From Ramlibacter sp. (GTDB taxonomy: Bacteria > Pseudomonadota > Gammaproteobacteria > Burkholderiales > Burkholderiaceae_C), in the NCBI GenBank assembly GCA_029237735.1, contig JAQZBU010000060.1, positions 1 through 51,634 on the forward strand: a stretch of 51,634 nucleotides of DNA, given 5' to 3'. This document shows, one piece after another, positions 26,650 to 35,520 of the stretch. Under the pieces are notes generated by a model. That model searched no databases and was not told the DNA's origin. It worked only from the letters and a program-made list of their open reading frames with translations. The position numbers and the translations under genes are program-made. The number at the start of each line of letters is the position of its first letter. The first letter of the stretch is position 1.

Positions 26650-27357
26650 TTACTTCTTTGCGGACTTTGCGGCGGGCGCCTTGGCATCCTTGGCCGGGGC
26701 GGCCTTCGCATCCTTCGCCGGCGCGGCCTTGGCTTCGGCGGCCGGGGCTGCGCCCGCGGCTGCGGCGGCTTCGGCGCCTGCTTCGACAGCTTCTTCGCCG
26801 CCCGTTACCACCATGGAGACCAGCACCGGGTTCGGCTTGCCGCGCGTGACGGCGGTCACGCCCTTGGGTAGCGTGACCTCATTGAGGTGCAGCGACATGC
26901 CCTTTTTCATCCCCGACAGGTCGATCTCGATGAATTCCGGCAGGTCGCCGGGCAGGCAGGAGATGTCGAGTTCGGACATGACGTGGTTGACCACGCAGTT
27001 TTCGAACTTGACGGCCTGGGACTCTTCGGCCTTCACGTAGTGGATCGGCAACTTCATGTGCAGTTTGGTCTTGGCGTCGACGCGCTGGAAGTCGATGTGC
27101 AGAACCTGCTGCTTGTACGGGTGCAACTGCACGTCGCGCAGCAGCACCTTGGATGTATTGCCGGCAACTTCCATGTCCATGATGCTGGAATGGAAGGCTT
27201 CCTTTTTCAGGGCATGCCACAGCGCGTTGTGATCGAGCTCGATCAGTTGCGGCTGGCCTTCGCCTCCATAGACGATGCCCGGGGTCTTGCCCGTATTGCG
27301 GAGACGGCGGCTCGCACCCGTGCCCTGCTTTGCGCGCTCAAAAGCGACGAATTTCAT
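26650..27357 (-). CDS. rplY: 50S ribosomal protein L25 (CTC form)
   Basis: Binds 5S rRNA in the large ribosomal subunit. The 235-residue product is the long CTC-type: the L25 domain starts [20 protein letters not shown], followed by the TL5 beta domain ([33 protein letters not shown]) and an alanine/lysine tail with PAKDAKA repeats. The start is ATG 27357, but the first 43 coding bases are duplicated directly upstream (27358-27400), and the only good ribosome-binding site (GGAG) serves the upstream ATG at 27400, whose frame stops after 20 codons. Expression of L25 in this arrangement would need reinitiation, or the duplication is an assembly error. Confidence 0.93.
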   Translation of the reverse strand: MKFVAFERAKQGTGASRRLRNTGKTPGIVYGGEGQPQLIELDHNALWHALKKEAFHSSIMDMEVAGNTSKVLLRDVQLHPYKQQVLHIDFQRVDAKTKLHMKLPIHYVKAEESQAVKFENCVVNHVMSELDISCLPGDLPEFIEIDLSGMKKGMSLHLNEVTLPKGVTAVTRGKPNPVLVSMVVTGGEEAVEAGAEAAAAAGAAPAAEAKAAPAKDAKAAPAKDAKAPAAKSAKK

Positions 27358-27400
27358 CACCCGTGCCCTGCTTTGCGCGCTCAAAAGCGACGAATTTCAT
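27315..27400. repeat. Perfect 43-bp tandem duplication at the rplY start
   Basis: Bases 27315-27357 and 27358-27400 are identical, and each unit equals the first 43 bases of the rplY coding sequence including the ATG. Because 43 is not a multiple of three, the two start codons are in different frames. The bases after the second copy contain TTTGGAG, the expected ribosome-binding site, correctly spaced from the outer ATG only. Confidence 0.95.
27338..27400 (-). CDS. 20-codon upstream ORF created by the rplY duplication
   Basis: Starts at the outer ATG (27400), which has the good ribosome-binding site. It encodes the first 14 residues of L25, then a frameshifted tail DEIRRF and TGA at 27338-27340, 20 bases inside the true rplY frame. 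It is a by-product of the duplication and could act as a leader peptide from which ribosomes reinitiate at ATG 27357. It is not likely to be functional in itself. Confidence 0.5.
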   Translation of the reverse strand: MKFVAFERAKQGTGDEIRRF

Positions 27401-27445
27401 AATTCACTCCAAATAAGAATCCACCGCGACCAGTGTGATTCCGTC

Positions 27446-27475
27446 AAAAAAAGGGCCGCGCGGATAGCGCAACCC
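27446..27475 (-). terminator. Intrinsic terminator after prs
   Basis: On the minus strand GGGTTGCGC-TATCC-GCGCGGCCC forms a nine-pair stem (two G-T pairs) followed by seven T residues. It starts 11 bp past the prs stop codon and precedes the rplY leader. Confidence 0.8.
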
Positions 27476-27485
27476 ACTCGATGCC

Positions 27486-28359
27486 TCAGAACAGGTTTTC
27501 CTGATCCGAGAACAAACTCATCACCGACTCACCCTTGGCGATGCGCTGGATCGTCTCGGCGATCAGCGGCGCCACGGAGAGTTGGCGGATTTTCGTGCAG
27601 CCGTGGGCGGCGTCGGACAGCGGGATGGTGTTGGTCACCACCACTTCGTCCAGGGCCGAGCCCTTGGCGATGCGCTCGATGGCAGGCCCCGAGAAGATCG
27701 GGTGCGTGCAATACGCGTAAACCTTTTTCGCGCCGCGCTCCTTGAGCACTTCGGCGGCTTTCACCAGCGTGCCGGCGGTGTCGATCATGTCGTCCCTGCT
27801 TGGCCAGCGCCCGCGCGCGCACCACGCCGCCGACATCGGGCGAGACGACGATCAGGTCGTCGTAGTTCTTGTGGCGCAGGTCCCCCAGCAGCACGGGAGA
27901 CGCATAGATGTTGTCCACCGGGATGTCGAAGAAGCCCTGGATCTGGTCGGCGTGCAGGTCCATCGTCAGCACCCGCGCCACACCCACCGTCTGCAGCAGG
28001 TTGGCTACCACTTTGGCTGAAATTGGCACGCGCGTGGAGCGCGGCCGGCGGTCCTGGCGGGCATAGCCGAAATAAGGGATCACCGCGCTGATCCGCTCGG
28101 CCGAGGCGCGCTTGAGCGCATCGACCATGATCAGCAGTTCCATCAAATTCTCGTTTGTCGGCGCGCAGGTCGACTGAACCACGAAGACGTCGCGCGCGCG
28201 CACGTTGGTGCTGATCTCGACGGTGACTTCGCCATCGGAAAAACGCCCCACCTGGGCGGCGCCGAGCGAGATGCCCAGATGGCCGGCAATCTCCGCGGCC
28301 AGCGCGGGATTGGCGTTACCCGTGAACACCATGAAGTCGGGAGTTTGAACAACCTGCAT
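27486..28359 (-). pseudogene. prs: Ribose-phosphate pyrophosphokinase with internal deletion and frameshift
   Basis: PRPP synthase, which supplies PRPP for purine, pyrimidine, histidine, tryptophan and NAD synthesis. The first 188 codons (28359-27796) are normal: [41 protein letters not shown] and [17 protein letters not shown]. The last 102 codons (27794-27486) are also normal, from [13 protein letters not shown] to [10 protein letters not shown], but in another frame. About 35 residues between them, including the catalytic KRRPKANV-type flexible loop, are absent, a loss of about 104 bp. Restoring them gives about 325 residues, the family's usual length. Since prs is normally essential, an assembly error or a second gene copy is likely. 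Confidence 0.9.
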
Positions 28360-28439
28360 TGCAGAACCCAGCGAAAAAAGTACTTGCCTGTACGTCGAGC
28401 GTCGCGGCACGTGGCCGCGTGCCGCTTACCGCTTACATT

Positions 28440-28516
28440 TGGCAGGGGAGGAAGGACTCGAACCCTCGCATGCTGGAATCAAAATCCAGTGCCTTAACCA
28501 ACTTGGCGACTCCCCT
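28440..28516 (-). tRNA. tRNA-Gln (anticodon TTG)
   Basis: A 77-nt cloverleaf on the minus strand: acceptor AGGGGAG pairs with CTCCCCT, D arm GCCAAGTTGGTTAAGGC, anticodon stem CTGGA/TCCAG with loop TTTTGAT (anticodon TTG, glutamine), T arm GAGGG-TTCGAGT-CCTTC and an encoded CCA. It lies between ispE and prs, the usual Burkholderiales order. Confidence 0.95.
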
Positions 28517-28551
28517 ACACAGGTTGACGGCTGAAACCAGCCGCCCACCGA

Positions 28552-29409
28552 TCAATCGTCGCTGGGTGCCCATCCCACCAGAGGATGAGCCTCCAAATTA
28601 CCGCATATCCGCACTTGCCAACCCGCCGGAGCGGCCTGCAGCGCCTGATTTTCGCGATGCCCTTCCGGCAGTCTCGCGAAAACCGCGCTTCCCGAACCCG
28701 TCATCCGTCCCGTCAAACCCTGCGAGCCCAGCCATTCGATGGCCTGGGTGACGCCGGCGCAATGCCTCTGGGCGACAGGTTGCAAATCATTGCGGCCAAA
28801 GCCGTACGGGTTTGCAGCAAAGCCTGAAATTATAGCAGCGTCGCTGCTTCGGTTCAGCTGTGGATCGCCAAAGATGGACGCCGTGCCGAGTCCGTCCGCC
28901 GGTTTGACGACCACAAACCGTGCCGGCGGCAGCGCAACAGGGGTCAGTTGCTCCCCAACTCCCTCCACCCAGGCGTTGCGCCCGGCGAGGAAAAAGGGCA
29001 CGTCGGCCCCCAGCTGCAGGCCTACTTCCGCGAGGTCCGGCAGGGAAAGGCCGGTTCCCCAGAGTCGGTTGAGTGCAAGCAGGCAACTAGCCGCATCGGA
29101 CGAGCCGCCGCCCATCCCGGCCTGCTCCGGCAATCGCTTTTCGATGGAAATATGCGCGCCATGGGCCGTTCCCGAGGCGGCCTGCAGGGCGCGCGCCGCC
29201 CGGAGAACGAGATCGTCCGCCGGCAGGGGCCGTTCCAGGTCCTGCCGGCTCAGGGCGCCGCCGGCCCGCAATTCGAAATGCAGGGTGTCGCACCAGTCGA
29301 TCAGCATGAAGACGGACTGGAGCAGGTGCATCCCGTCCGCACGCCGACCCGTGACATGCAGGAACAGGTTCAGCTTGGCCGGGGCCGGGATGTCGTACAG
29401 GGCCTTCAT
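28552..29409 (-). CDS. ispE: 4-diphosphocytidyl-2-C-methyl-D-erythritol kinase
   Basis: GHMP-family kinase of the MEP pathway for isoprenoid precursors; phosphorylates CDP-methylerythritol. The 285-residue product has PAPAKLNLFLHVTGRRADGMH at the N-terminus, the ATP-binding glycine loop LPEQAGMGGGSSDAAS, LGADVPFFLAGRNAWVEGVGE and the C-terminal GRMTGSGSAVFA motif. It follows lolB by 7 bp and precedes tRNA-Gln, in a conserved lolB-ispE-tRNA-prs order. Confidence 0.96.
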   Translation of the reverse strand: MKALYDIPAPAKLNLFLHVTGRRADGMHLLQSVFMLIDWCDTLHFELRAGGALSRQDLERPLPADDLVLRAARALQAASGTAHGAHISIEKRLPEQAGMGGGSSDAASCLLALNRLWGTGLSLPDLAEVGLQLGADVPFFLAGRNAWVEGVGEQLTPVALPPARFVVVKPADGLGTASIFGDPQLNRSSDAAIISGFAANPYGFGRNDLQPVAQRHCAGVTQAIEWLGSQGLTGRMTGSGSAVFARLPEGHRENQALQAAPAGWQVRICGNLEAHPLVGWAPSDD

Positions 29410-29416
29410 GGCGCCG

Positions 29417-29917
29417 CTAGCGGTCCAGCACCACGCGCAGGTCGGCCGGTGGCGGAGGCTGGGTCCGCTGGGCCCGCAGCCTTCCGCCCCCCAACTGCGA
29501 CAGGTCTGCCTGCCACCCGGGCACAGGTGTGTTGGTGCCGCGCAGCCAGTCGAACAGGGCGGCGACAGGGATCGCCGAGCCGGTCGCGTGCGCCACCAGC
29601 GCGTCGACGGAATCGAACTCCCGCGCCTGTCCGTTGCCGCGAAGCGTGGCGAATCCCGAGCCCCAGGAGAGCGCCGCGAGCGTGCCGCCCAAAGGGTTGA
29701 ACAACGTCAGCTCGCCGGCCTTGGCGTTGCCCTTGAGCTCGAAGCCGGCTGAAAAGGATTGGCTCTGGTTGTCCTCTACCTGCAGCGCCAGCCGGCCGCT
29801 CCAGGGCCCGGTTTGCGCATCGAGCGTCACCGCCGGTTTTGGCGCTGTCGCGCAGCCGGAAAGCAGCACAGCCCCGGCCAGCAGGCAAGCCGCCCAGCGG
29901 CTTTTGGCCAGGTTCAT
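29417..29917 (-). CDS. lolB: Outer-membrane lipoprotein LolB
   Basis: Receives lipoproteins from LolA and inserts them into the outer membrane. The 166-residue product begins with a lipoprotein signal (lipobox LLSGC, C22) and contains GPWSGRLALQVEDNQSQSFSAGFELKG, similar to the conserved beta-strand region of LolB, then LTLFNPLGGTLAALSW. It is shorter than E. coli LolB (about 200 residues), as often seen in beta-proteobacteria. Position next to ispE supports the call. Its ATG overlaps the TPR gene stop by 4 bp. Confidence 0.88.
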   Translation of the reverse strand: MNLAKSRWAACLLAGAVLLSGCATAPKPAVTLDAQTGPWSGRLALQVEDNQSQSFSAGFELKGNAKAGELTLFNPLGGTLAALSWGSGFATLRGNGQAREFDSVDALVAHATGSAIPVAALFDWLRGTNTPVPGWQADLSQLGGGRLRAQRTQPPPPADLRVVLDR

Positions 29918-31608
29918 GGCTTGACGCGCAGGCGCTTTAGCGTTTCCTGCAGGGTGTCGCTTTCGCTGTTGAGCAGCAGTCCTTCCTTCCAGATCGCCTG
30001 TGCGCGCTCACGCTGGCCCAGGCTCCATAACACCTCGCCCAGGTGTGCGGCGATTTCGGCGTCCGGGCGCGATTTGTAGGCTGCGTCCAGGATGCGCAGC
30101 GCCTCGGCCTTGTTGCCCATGCGAAATTCCACCCAGGCCAGGCTGTCGCTGATGAACGGGTCGTCCGGCGCGTAAGTCAATGCTTTCTGGATGAGCTCCT
30201 TGGCTTCCGGCAGGCGCAGGTTGCGATCGGCCAACGAATACCCGAGCGCGTTGTACGCGTGGTGGTAGTCGGGCTTGGATGCGATCACCTGGCGCAGCAG
30301 GCGCTCCATCTCGGGAAGGTTGCCCATCTTCTCGGCCAGCATGGCCTGGTCGTACAAGCGGTCGAAGTCCATCGGCGGCTTGGCATTGGCCTGCGCCAGC
30401 ACGTCGTATGCGGCTTTGTATTGCTTGTTGTCGCGCAGCAGTTGTACTTCGGCCGAGATCTTCATGCGGGCATCGTCCGGGCTGCGTTCAGGCAAGGCGC
30501 GCAGAAGCTTGCGGCCTTCCTCGAGCTTGCCCTGGCGGGCCAGGATCGAGGCGCGCCGGCTCTGCGCGGCGATCAAGTCCTGCGGGTTGTCGATTCGGTC
30601 CAGCCACGCCCCCGCCATCGCGAAGTCCTTGCGTTTCTCGGCGATGCGCGACAACGACATATAGGCCTGAGCGAGCCCGCGGCTGCGCTCCTCGCCGCTG
30701 CGCTGTGCTTGCACCAGCTCGATGTATCGCTTGAGCGACGCCTCCGCGGCGGCGTCTTTGTTGTCCTGCTCGGCGGTGACCACCTGGAGCTGCTGGGTGG
30801 CCTCGGCATAGCGCTGCCCATCGAGTAGGGCCCGCGCGTACGCCATTCGCAACTCGGGCAGCGGCTTGCCGTCGATGTAGCGGCGCACGATGGGCTCGGC
30901 CTGCGGCAGCTTGGGATCCATCAATTCCAGCGCGAGCAGGACCGGCCCCTCGGCCGTGGGTGCCGCGTCCTGGCCGCGCCTGGCGGCGTCGAGAGCCCCC
31001 GCGTTGTCGCCGGCGGCCATCCTCATGCGGCCCACCGTGGTCCAGGCTGCCGCCGCCGTCGCGGGTTGGGCAAGGTAGTCGGCCAGGGCCTGCTCCACCA
31101 CCGTGGCGGCGGCCTTCTTGTCGCTCACGCGCGAATAGGTGCGCGGAATCACCGCCAACACCGCGTTGCGCTCCTTGGGATCTGCAAGGGCCAGGTCGGT
31201 CTTCAGCGGATCCGCGCTGTCTTCGACGCGGTTGAGTGCCACCAGGATCTGCAGCACGTATCGATTGGCCTCGCGCGACTCAGGGTGAGCCTGCCTCCAC
31301 GCCCGCGCGGCCTGCAGCGCCGCATCGCCGGACCGGGCCTGGAAAGCGATCTCCACCGCGCGCTGATACAGCGCCGGATCATTCGTCTTGCGCGCTGCGT
31401 CCAGCACGAGTGAGTAGCCTGCCGCGCTTTCCGCGCCGCGCGCATTGATTTCGCCGAGGAGGAGCTGATAGAAAAGCTCGGCGTCCAGCGCGGTGGGGAC
31501 GGCGGGTGCTTCTTCGGTATCGGGCGGGGCGCTTTGGCGTGTTTGCGCGGGCACGGCCTGGGCCAAGGCCAGCAATACGGCGCCGGCCACAAAGGGAAAT
31601 CGCTTCAT
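29914..31608 (-). CDS. Periplasmic or lipid-associated TPR-repeat protein
   Basis: A 564-residue protein with a signal peptide (cleavage near AVPAQ) followed by many TPR-like helical pairs; clear units near the C-terminus include HHAYNALGYSLADRNLRLPEAKELIQKAL and SDSLAWVEFRMGNKAEALRILDAAY. It is the first gene of the TPR-lolB-ispE run in Burkholderiales and overlaps lolB by 4 bp. It probably acts as a protein-interaction scaffold in the envelope; a link to lipoprotein or outer-membrane assembly is only inferred from context. ATG 31608 is chosen for the signal peptide. It is divergent from mutM. Confidence 0.88.
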   Translation of the reverse strand: MKRFPFVAGAVLLALAQAVPAQTRQSAPPDTEEAPAVPTALDAELFYQLLLGEINARGAESAAGYSLVLDAARKTNDPALYQRAVEIAFQARSGDAALQAARAWRQAHPESREANRYVLQILVALNRVEDSADPLKTDLALADPKERNAVLAVIPRTYSRVSDKKAAATVVEQALADYLAQPATAAAAWTTVGRMRMAAGDNAGALDAARRGQDAAPTAEGPVLLALELMDPKLPQAEPIVRRYIDGKPLPELRMAYARALLDGQRYAEATQQLQVVTAEQDNKDAAAEASLKRYIELVQAQRSGEERSRGLAQAYMSLSRIAEKRKDFAMAGAWLDRIDNPQDLIAAQSRRASILARQGKLEEGRKLLRALPERSPDDARMKISAEVQLLRDNKQYKAAYDVLAQANAKPPMDFDRLYDQAMLAEKMGNLPEMERLLRQVIASKPDYHHAYNALGYSLADRNLRLPEAKELIQKALTYAPDDPFISDSLAWVEFRMGNKAEALRILDAAYKSRPDAEIAAHLGEVLWSLGQRERAQAIWKEGLLLNSESDTLQETLKRLRVKP

Positions 31609-31645
31609 CGAACCATAATAATCCAACCCCCGCCGCAAAACGTCC

Positions 31646-32461
31646 ATGCCCGAACTGCCCGAAGTCGAGGTTACCCGCCTGAGTCTTGCCGATCGCATCG
31701 CAGGCGCCAGGATCGAGTCGGTGCGCTTGGGCAAGCCCCTGCGCTGGCCGCTGGGGGTTGTCGCAGAGGCGTTGGTGGGCCGCACGGTACGCGGCGTCCG
31801 CCGCCGCGGCAAGTACCTTCTGATGGACCTGGACGATGGCCTGCTGCTGTTACACCTCGGCATGTCGGGCAGCCTGAACTTCGCCGCGAGCCAACCGCCC
31901 GCCGGTGCTCACGACCACTTCGACCTGCTGACCGATCGCGGCATCCTGAGGCTGAACGATCCACGCCGCTTCGGCGCCGTGGTGTACGCGCCCGGCGAGG
32001 ATTCGGCGCAGGCCGCGAAGCTGCTTGGGCGCCTGGGCGTCGAGCCGCTCACCGACGCATTCGACCCCGCGGCATTCCATGCTGGCCTGAAGCGCCGGCA
32101 CGCCCCGGTGAAGCAGGTGCTGCTTGCGGGCGATCTGGTCGTGGGCGTGGGCAACATCTACGCGTCGGAGGCGTTGTTCCTCGCCGGAATCCGGCCGACC
32201 TTGCGAGCGTCGCGCATCAGCCGGCCGCGCGCCGAGAAACTACGTTCCGCGGTGCGCGATGTGCTGGCCCGCGCGGTCGCCAAGGGCGGAAGTACCTTGC
32301 GGGATTTTTCGAGCGCCGACGGGCAGGCAGGATACTTTCAGCTCGAGGCGATGGTCTATGACCGGGCGGGGCTGCCATGCCGTGTATGCGGCGCCGCCGT
32401 GAAAAGCATCCGGCAGGGCCAGCGGGCGACGTATTTCTGCCCAAACTGCCAGAAATCCTGA
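31646..32461 (+). CDS. mutM: Formamidopyrimidine-DNA glycosylase
   Basis: Removes 8-oxoguanine and ring-opened purines and cuts the abasic strand. The 271-residue product starts MPELPEVE with the catalytic Pro2 (after Met removal) and Glu3, has the helix-two-turn-helix [22 protein letters not shown] and the C-terminal zinc finger CRVCG...CPNCQ. With mutY (34469) it forms the GO repair system; the two genes flank a dynamin-like GTPase gene. Confidence 0.97.
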   Translation: MPELPEVEVTRLSLADRIAGARIESVRLGKPLRWPLGVVAEALVGRTVRGVRRRGKYLLMDLDDGLLLLHLGMSGSLNFAASQPPAGAHDHFDLLTDRGILRLNDPRRFGAVVYAPGEDSAQAAKLLGRLGVEPLTDAFDPAAFHAGLKRRHAPVKQVLLAGDLVVGVGNIYASEALFLAGIRPTLRASRISRPRAEKLRSAVRDVLARAVAKGGSTLRDFSSADGQAGYFQLEAMVYDRAGLPCRVCGAAVKSIRQGQRATYFCPNCQKS

Positions 32462-32510
32462 GGGGGCCGAGAGGGGCGGATGCTATATTCATAAGCACTC
32501 CGGGGATTCA

Positions 32511-34472
32511 GTGGGCACTTCCTTCAACGAACAATTCGACCAGCATGGCACGTGGCGGCGTGAGTTCGCCCTGCGCCTGAAACTGCTCTCCGAATGGCTG
32601 AAGGACCATGAACTCCTGGACGCGGCGGTGGAAGAGCGCCTGCGCCGTCTGGAAACCCAGATGCGCTCGGACAAGGTCATGGTTGCCTTTGTCGCGGAGT
32701 TCTCGCGCGGCAAATCAGAGCTGATCAACGCTATCTTCTTTGCCGGCTACAAGCGCCGCATCATGCCCGCGAGCGCCGGCCGCACCACCATGTGCCCGAC
32801 CGAGCTGGGCTACGACAGCGATGTGCCGCCCTGCCTGCGCCTCTTGCCCATTGAAACGCGGTTGAAGCCGCAAGCGCTGATGGAATGGCGCGGCGCGCCC
32901 GAAAAGTGGACGCGCGTCGACCTGGACGTGAACGACCCCGCGCAGCTCGCGAAAGCCTTCGAAAAAGTGGCTGAGGTTCGCCACGTGACCAAGGAGGAAG
33001 CCGAGGCACTGGGCTTCTGGCACGACGACGCACCCCACGACAACCCGCTGGTCAACGCCGATGGCAAGGTTGAAGTGCCACGCTGGCGCCATGCGCTGAT
33101 CAACATCGCACACCCCCTCCTCAAGCAAGGCCTCGTGATCCTGGACACGCCGGGCCTGAACGCGATTGGCGCGGAGCCCGAGCTGACAGTCAACCTGATC
33201 CCGCAGGCCCACGCGGTGGTGTTCATCCTTGCCGCCGACACGGGCGTCACCAAATCCGACCTGTCCATCTGGCGCGATCACCTGATCACCGAGGAAGACA
33301 ACATCGATTCACGCCTGGTGGTGCTGAACAAGATCGACACGATGTGGGATTCGCTCTCCACCCCCGTGCAGGTGCAAGCGCAGATCGACCGGCAGCGCAC
33401 CACGTCCGCGGAGATCCTCGGTTTGCCGCGCGAGCAGGTCATCCCGGTTTCGGCGCAGAAGGGCCTGGTCGCCAAGGTCAACGACGACAAGGAACTGTTG
33501 CAGGCGAGCCAGCTGCCGGTGCTCGAGCGCGCGCTCAGCCAGGGGGTGATGGGCCAGCGCCAGAGGATCCTTCGCACCGCGGTATCGGGCGGCATCGCGG
33601 AGCTGCGCGTCGAAGCGGGCCGCGCCATCCAGATCCGCCGCCGCGACCTTGCCGAGCAAATGCTCGAGCTCAAGGGCTTGCGCGGCAAGAACACCTCCGT
33701 CATCAAGCACATGCGATCGCGCATCGAACAGGAGCAGGGTGACTTCGACGTGAGCGGCGCGCGCATCCATGCCGTGCGGTCGGTGCACCTCAAGTTGTTG
33801 CGCGACGTCTTCGCCTTGCTGGGCACCAGCACGCTCAAGAAGGAGATGGCCGAGCTGACCACCGCGCTGCGGCAGCCGGGCATCAAGATCGGGGTCAATA
33901 AGGCTTATTCCGCAACGTTCAACCGGCTTCGCGCCGGGCTGCGCACGGCGCAGGCGGCCAGCGCCGAGATCCAGACGATGCTTACCGGCACCTTCCGGCA
34001 GTTGAACGCCGAATATGGTTTCTCGCTTCAGGCCCCGCGCGAGCCCGACCTCGCGCGCTACGAGCGCGACCTCGACCTCGTCGAGCGCAGCCACAACCAG
34101 TACCTGGGCGTTGGCAATACATTCCGGCTGGCGCAGCCGGAGTTCGCCGACCGGCTGGTTCGCGCGCTGGCCACCCGGCTGCGCGTCGTCTACGAATCCG
34201 CGCTGGGCGAAGTGGAGCTGTGGAACAAGTCCGCGGCCGCGCAGTTGGACGCGCAGTTGCGCGAGCGCCGCCGCAACTTCGGCCGGCGCATCGAAGCGAT
34301 AGAGCGCATCCAGCAAGCGGCATCGGGTCTCGACGACCGCATCGCCGAGATCCATTCGCAGGAAGCCGCCCTCGACCAGCTCGACGCGAAGCTCGCCGAG
34401 CTCACCGGCCACCTGATGGACATCCCGGAAATCAGCGGCGCAGTCCACGAACCCCAGCTCAAGCGAGCATGA
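32511..34472 (+). CDS. Dynamin-like GTPase
   Basis: A 653-residue large GTPase of the bacterial dynamin family. The P-loop is AEFSRGKS (residues 62-69, with A in place of the first G), switch I carries threonines in GRTTMCPTELG, switch II is DTPGLNA (212-218) and the base motif is NKID (273-276). The C-terminal half (about 350-640) is almost entirely helical with coiled-coil segments, like a dynamin stalk; no obvious membrane helix is present. It starts at GTG 32511. It lies between mutM and mutY and overlaps the mutY start by 4 bp, so it is translated with it. Its role is unknown. Confidence 0.9.
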   Translation: MGTSFNEQFDQHGTWRREFALRLKLLSEWLKDHELLDAAVEERLRRLETQMRSDKVMVAFVAEFSRGKSELINAIFFAGYKRRIMPASAGRTTMCPTELGYDSDVPPCLRLLPIETRLKPQALMEWRGAPEKWTRVDLDVNDPAQLAKAFEKVAEVRHVTKEEAEALGFWHDDAPHDNPLVNADGKVEVPRWRHALINIAHPLLKQGLVILDTPGLNAIGAEPELTVNLIPQAHAVVFILAADTGVTKSDLSIWRDHLITEEDNIDSRLVVLNKIDTMWDSLSTPVQVQAQIDRQRTTSAEILGLPREQVIPVSAQKGLVAKVNDDKELLQASQLPVLERALSQGVMGQRQRILRTAVSGGIAELRVEAGRAIQIRRRDLAEQMLELKGLRGKNTSVIKHMRSRIEQEQGDFDVSGARIHAVRSVHLKLLRDVFALLGTSTLKKEMAELTTALRQPGIKIGVNKAYSATFNRLRAGLRTAQAASAEIQTMLTGTFRQLNAEYGFSLQAPREPDLARYERDLDLVERSHNQYLGVGNTFRLAQPEFADRLVRALATRLRVVYESALGEVELWNKSAAAQLDAQLRERRRNFGRRIEAIERIQQAASGLDDRIAEIHSQEAALDQLDAKLAELTGHLMDIPEISGAVHEPQLKRA

Positions 34473-35506
34473 GCGACACGCCGGCTGGGTTTGCCGGCCG
34501 TGTAGTGCGTTGGCAGCGCACGCACGGACGCAACAGCCTGCCCTGGCAGAACACGCGCGATCCCTACCGCGTCTGGCTTTCCGAAATCATGCTGCAGCAA
34601 ACGCAGGTGACGACGGTGCTGGACTATTACTCCCGCTTCCTCGCTCGTTTCCCAAACGTCCGCACGCTGGCCGCCGCACAGCCGGACGAGGTAATGGCCC
34701 TATGGAGCGGGCTGGGCTATTACAGCCGGGCGCGCAACATGCATCGATGCGCTCAGGATGTCGTGAGCTTGCACGGCGGCGAGTTCCCCCGCACGGCCGA
34801 CGTGTTGCAGACACTGCCCGGCATAGGCCGTTCCACGGCGGCGGCCATAGCCTCCTTCTGTTTCGGTGAGCGCGTGGCCATCCTCGACGGCAACGTCAAG
34901 CGGGTGCTGACGCGTGTGCTTGGTTATGGCGCAGACCTAGCGCAAGCGGGCAACGAGCGCGAGCTTTGGGCACACGCTGAGGCACTGCTGCCGCGCCGCT
35001 CTCTCGAAGAGTCGATGCCACGCTACACGCAGGGCTTGATGGATCTGGGCGCGACGGTCTGCCTTGCGCGCAACCCCAGTTGCCTCGTGTGTCCCGCAAG
35101 CGAGCTGTGTGTTGCGCGCCGCACCGGCAACCCCGAGGACTATCCGGTCAAGACACGCAAGCTCAAGCGGACTTCGCAGGCGCTATGGCTGCTGCGGGCG
35201 CGCAACGGCGAGGGATCGACCTGGCTGGAAAAACGGCCGAACTCCGGCATCTGGGCTGGGCTCTATTGCCTTCCGGTCTTCGAGAGCCGCGAAGCCCTGC
35301 AGGCTGCCTTGCCGGTGAAGGCGCAGTCCCGATTGCGCGATGGCGAACCTTTTCTGCACGTGCTCACGCACAAGGATCTGCACCTGCATCCGGTGGCGGT
35401 TGAATTGCCGTCGAGTGCGCTGCGAACCGACGGTGCCTGGTTTGCCGGATGCGACCTGCACCAGTTGGGTTTACCTGCGCCCATTCGCAGGTTACTCAAG
35501 GACTAG
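34469..35506 (+). CDS. mutY: A/G-specific adenine glycosylase
   Basis: Removes adenine mispaired with 8-oxoguanine. The 345-residue product has the catalytic glutamate in LSEIMLQQTQV, the helix-hairpin-helix LQTLPGIGRSTAAAIASF, the catalytic aspartate in ILDGNVKRVL, and the [4Fe-4S] cysteines with exact spacing C-x6-C-x2-C-x5-C (CLARNPSCLVCPASELC). A C-terminal NUDIX-like domain (about residues 230-345) for 8-oxoG recognition is present. The ATG overlaps the dynamin gene stop in ATGA. Confidence 0.97.
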   Translation: MSDTPAGFAGRVVRWQRTHGRNSLPWQNTRDPYRVWLSEIMLQQTQVTTVLDYYSRFLARFPNVRTLAAAQPDEVMALWSGLGYYSRARNMHRCAQDVVSLHGGEFPRTADVLQTLPGIGRSTAAAIASFCFGERVAILDGNVKRVLTRVLGYGADLAQAGNERELWAHAEALLPRRSLEESMPRYTQGLMDLGATVCLARNPSCLVCPASELCVARRTGNPEDYPVKTRKLKRTSQALWLLRARNGEGSTWLEKRPNSGIWAGLYCLPVFESREALQAALPVKAQSRLRDGEPFLHVLTHKDLHLHPVAVELPSSALRTDGAWFAGCDLHQLGLPAPIRRLLKD

Positions 35507-35520
35507 AGACAGGGCGGGAG

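Noticed and set aside
27358-27384. TTG at 27384 as the rplY start, giving nine extra residues
   Set aside because: It lies inside the duplicated unit, has no ribosome-binding site and the extra residues are not found in the L25 family as I know it; kept only as a remote possibility.
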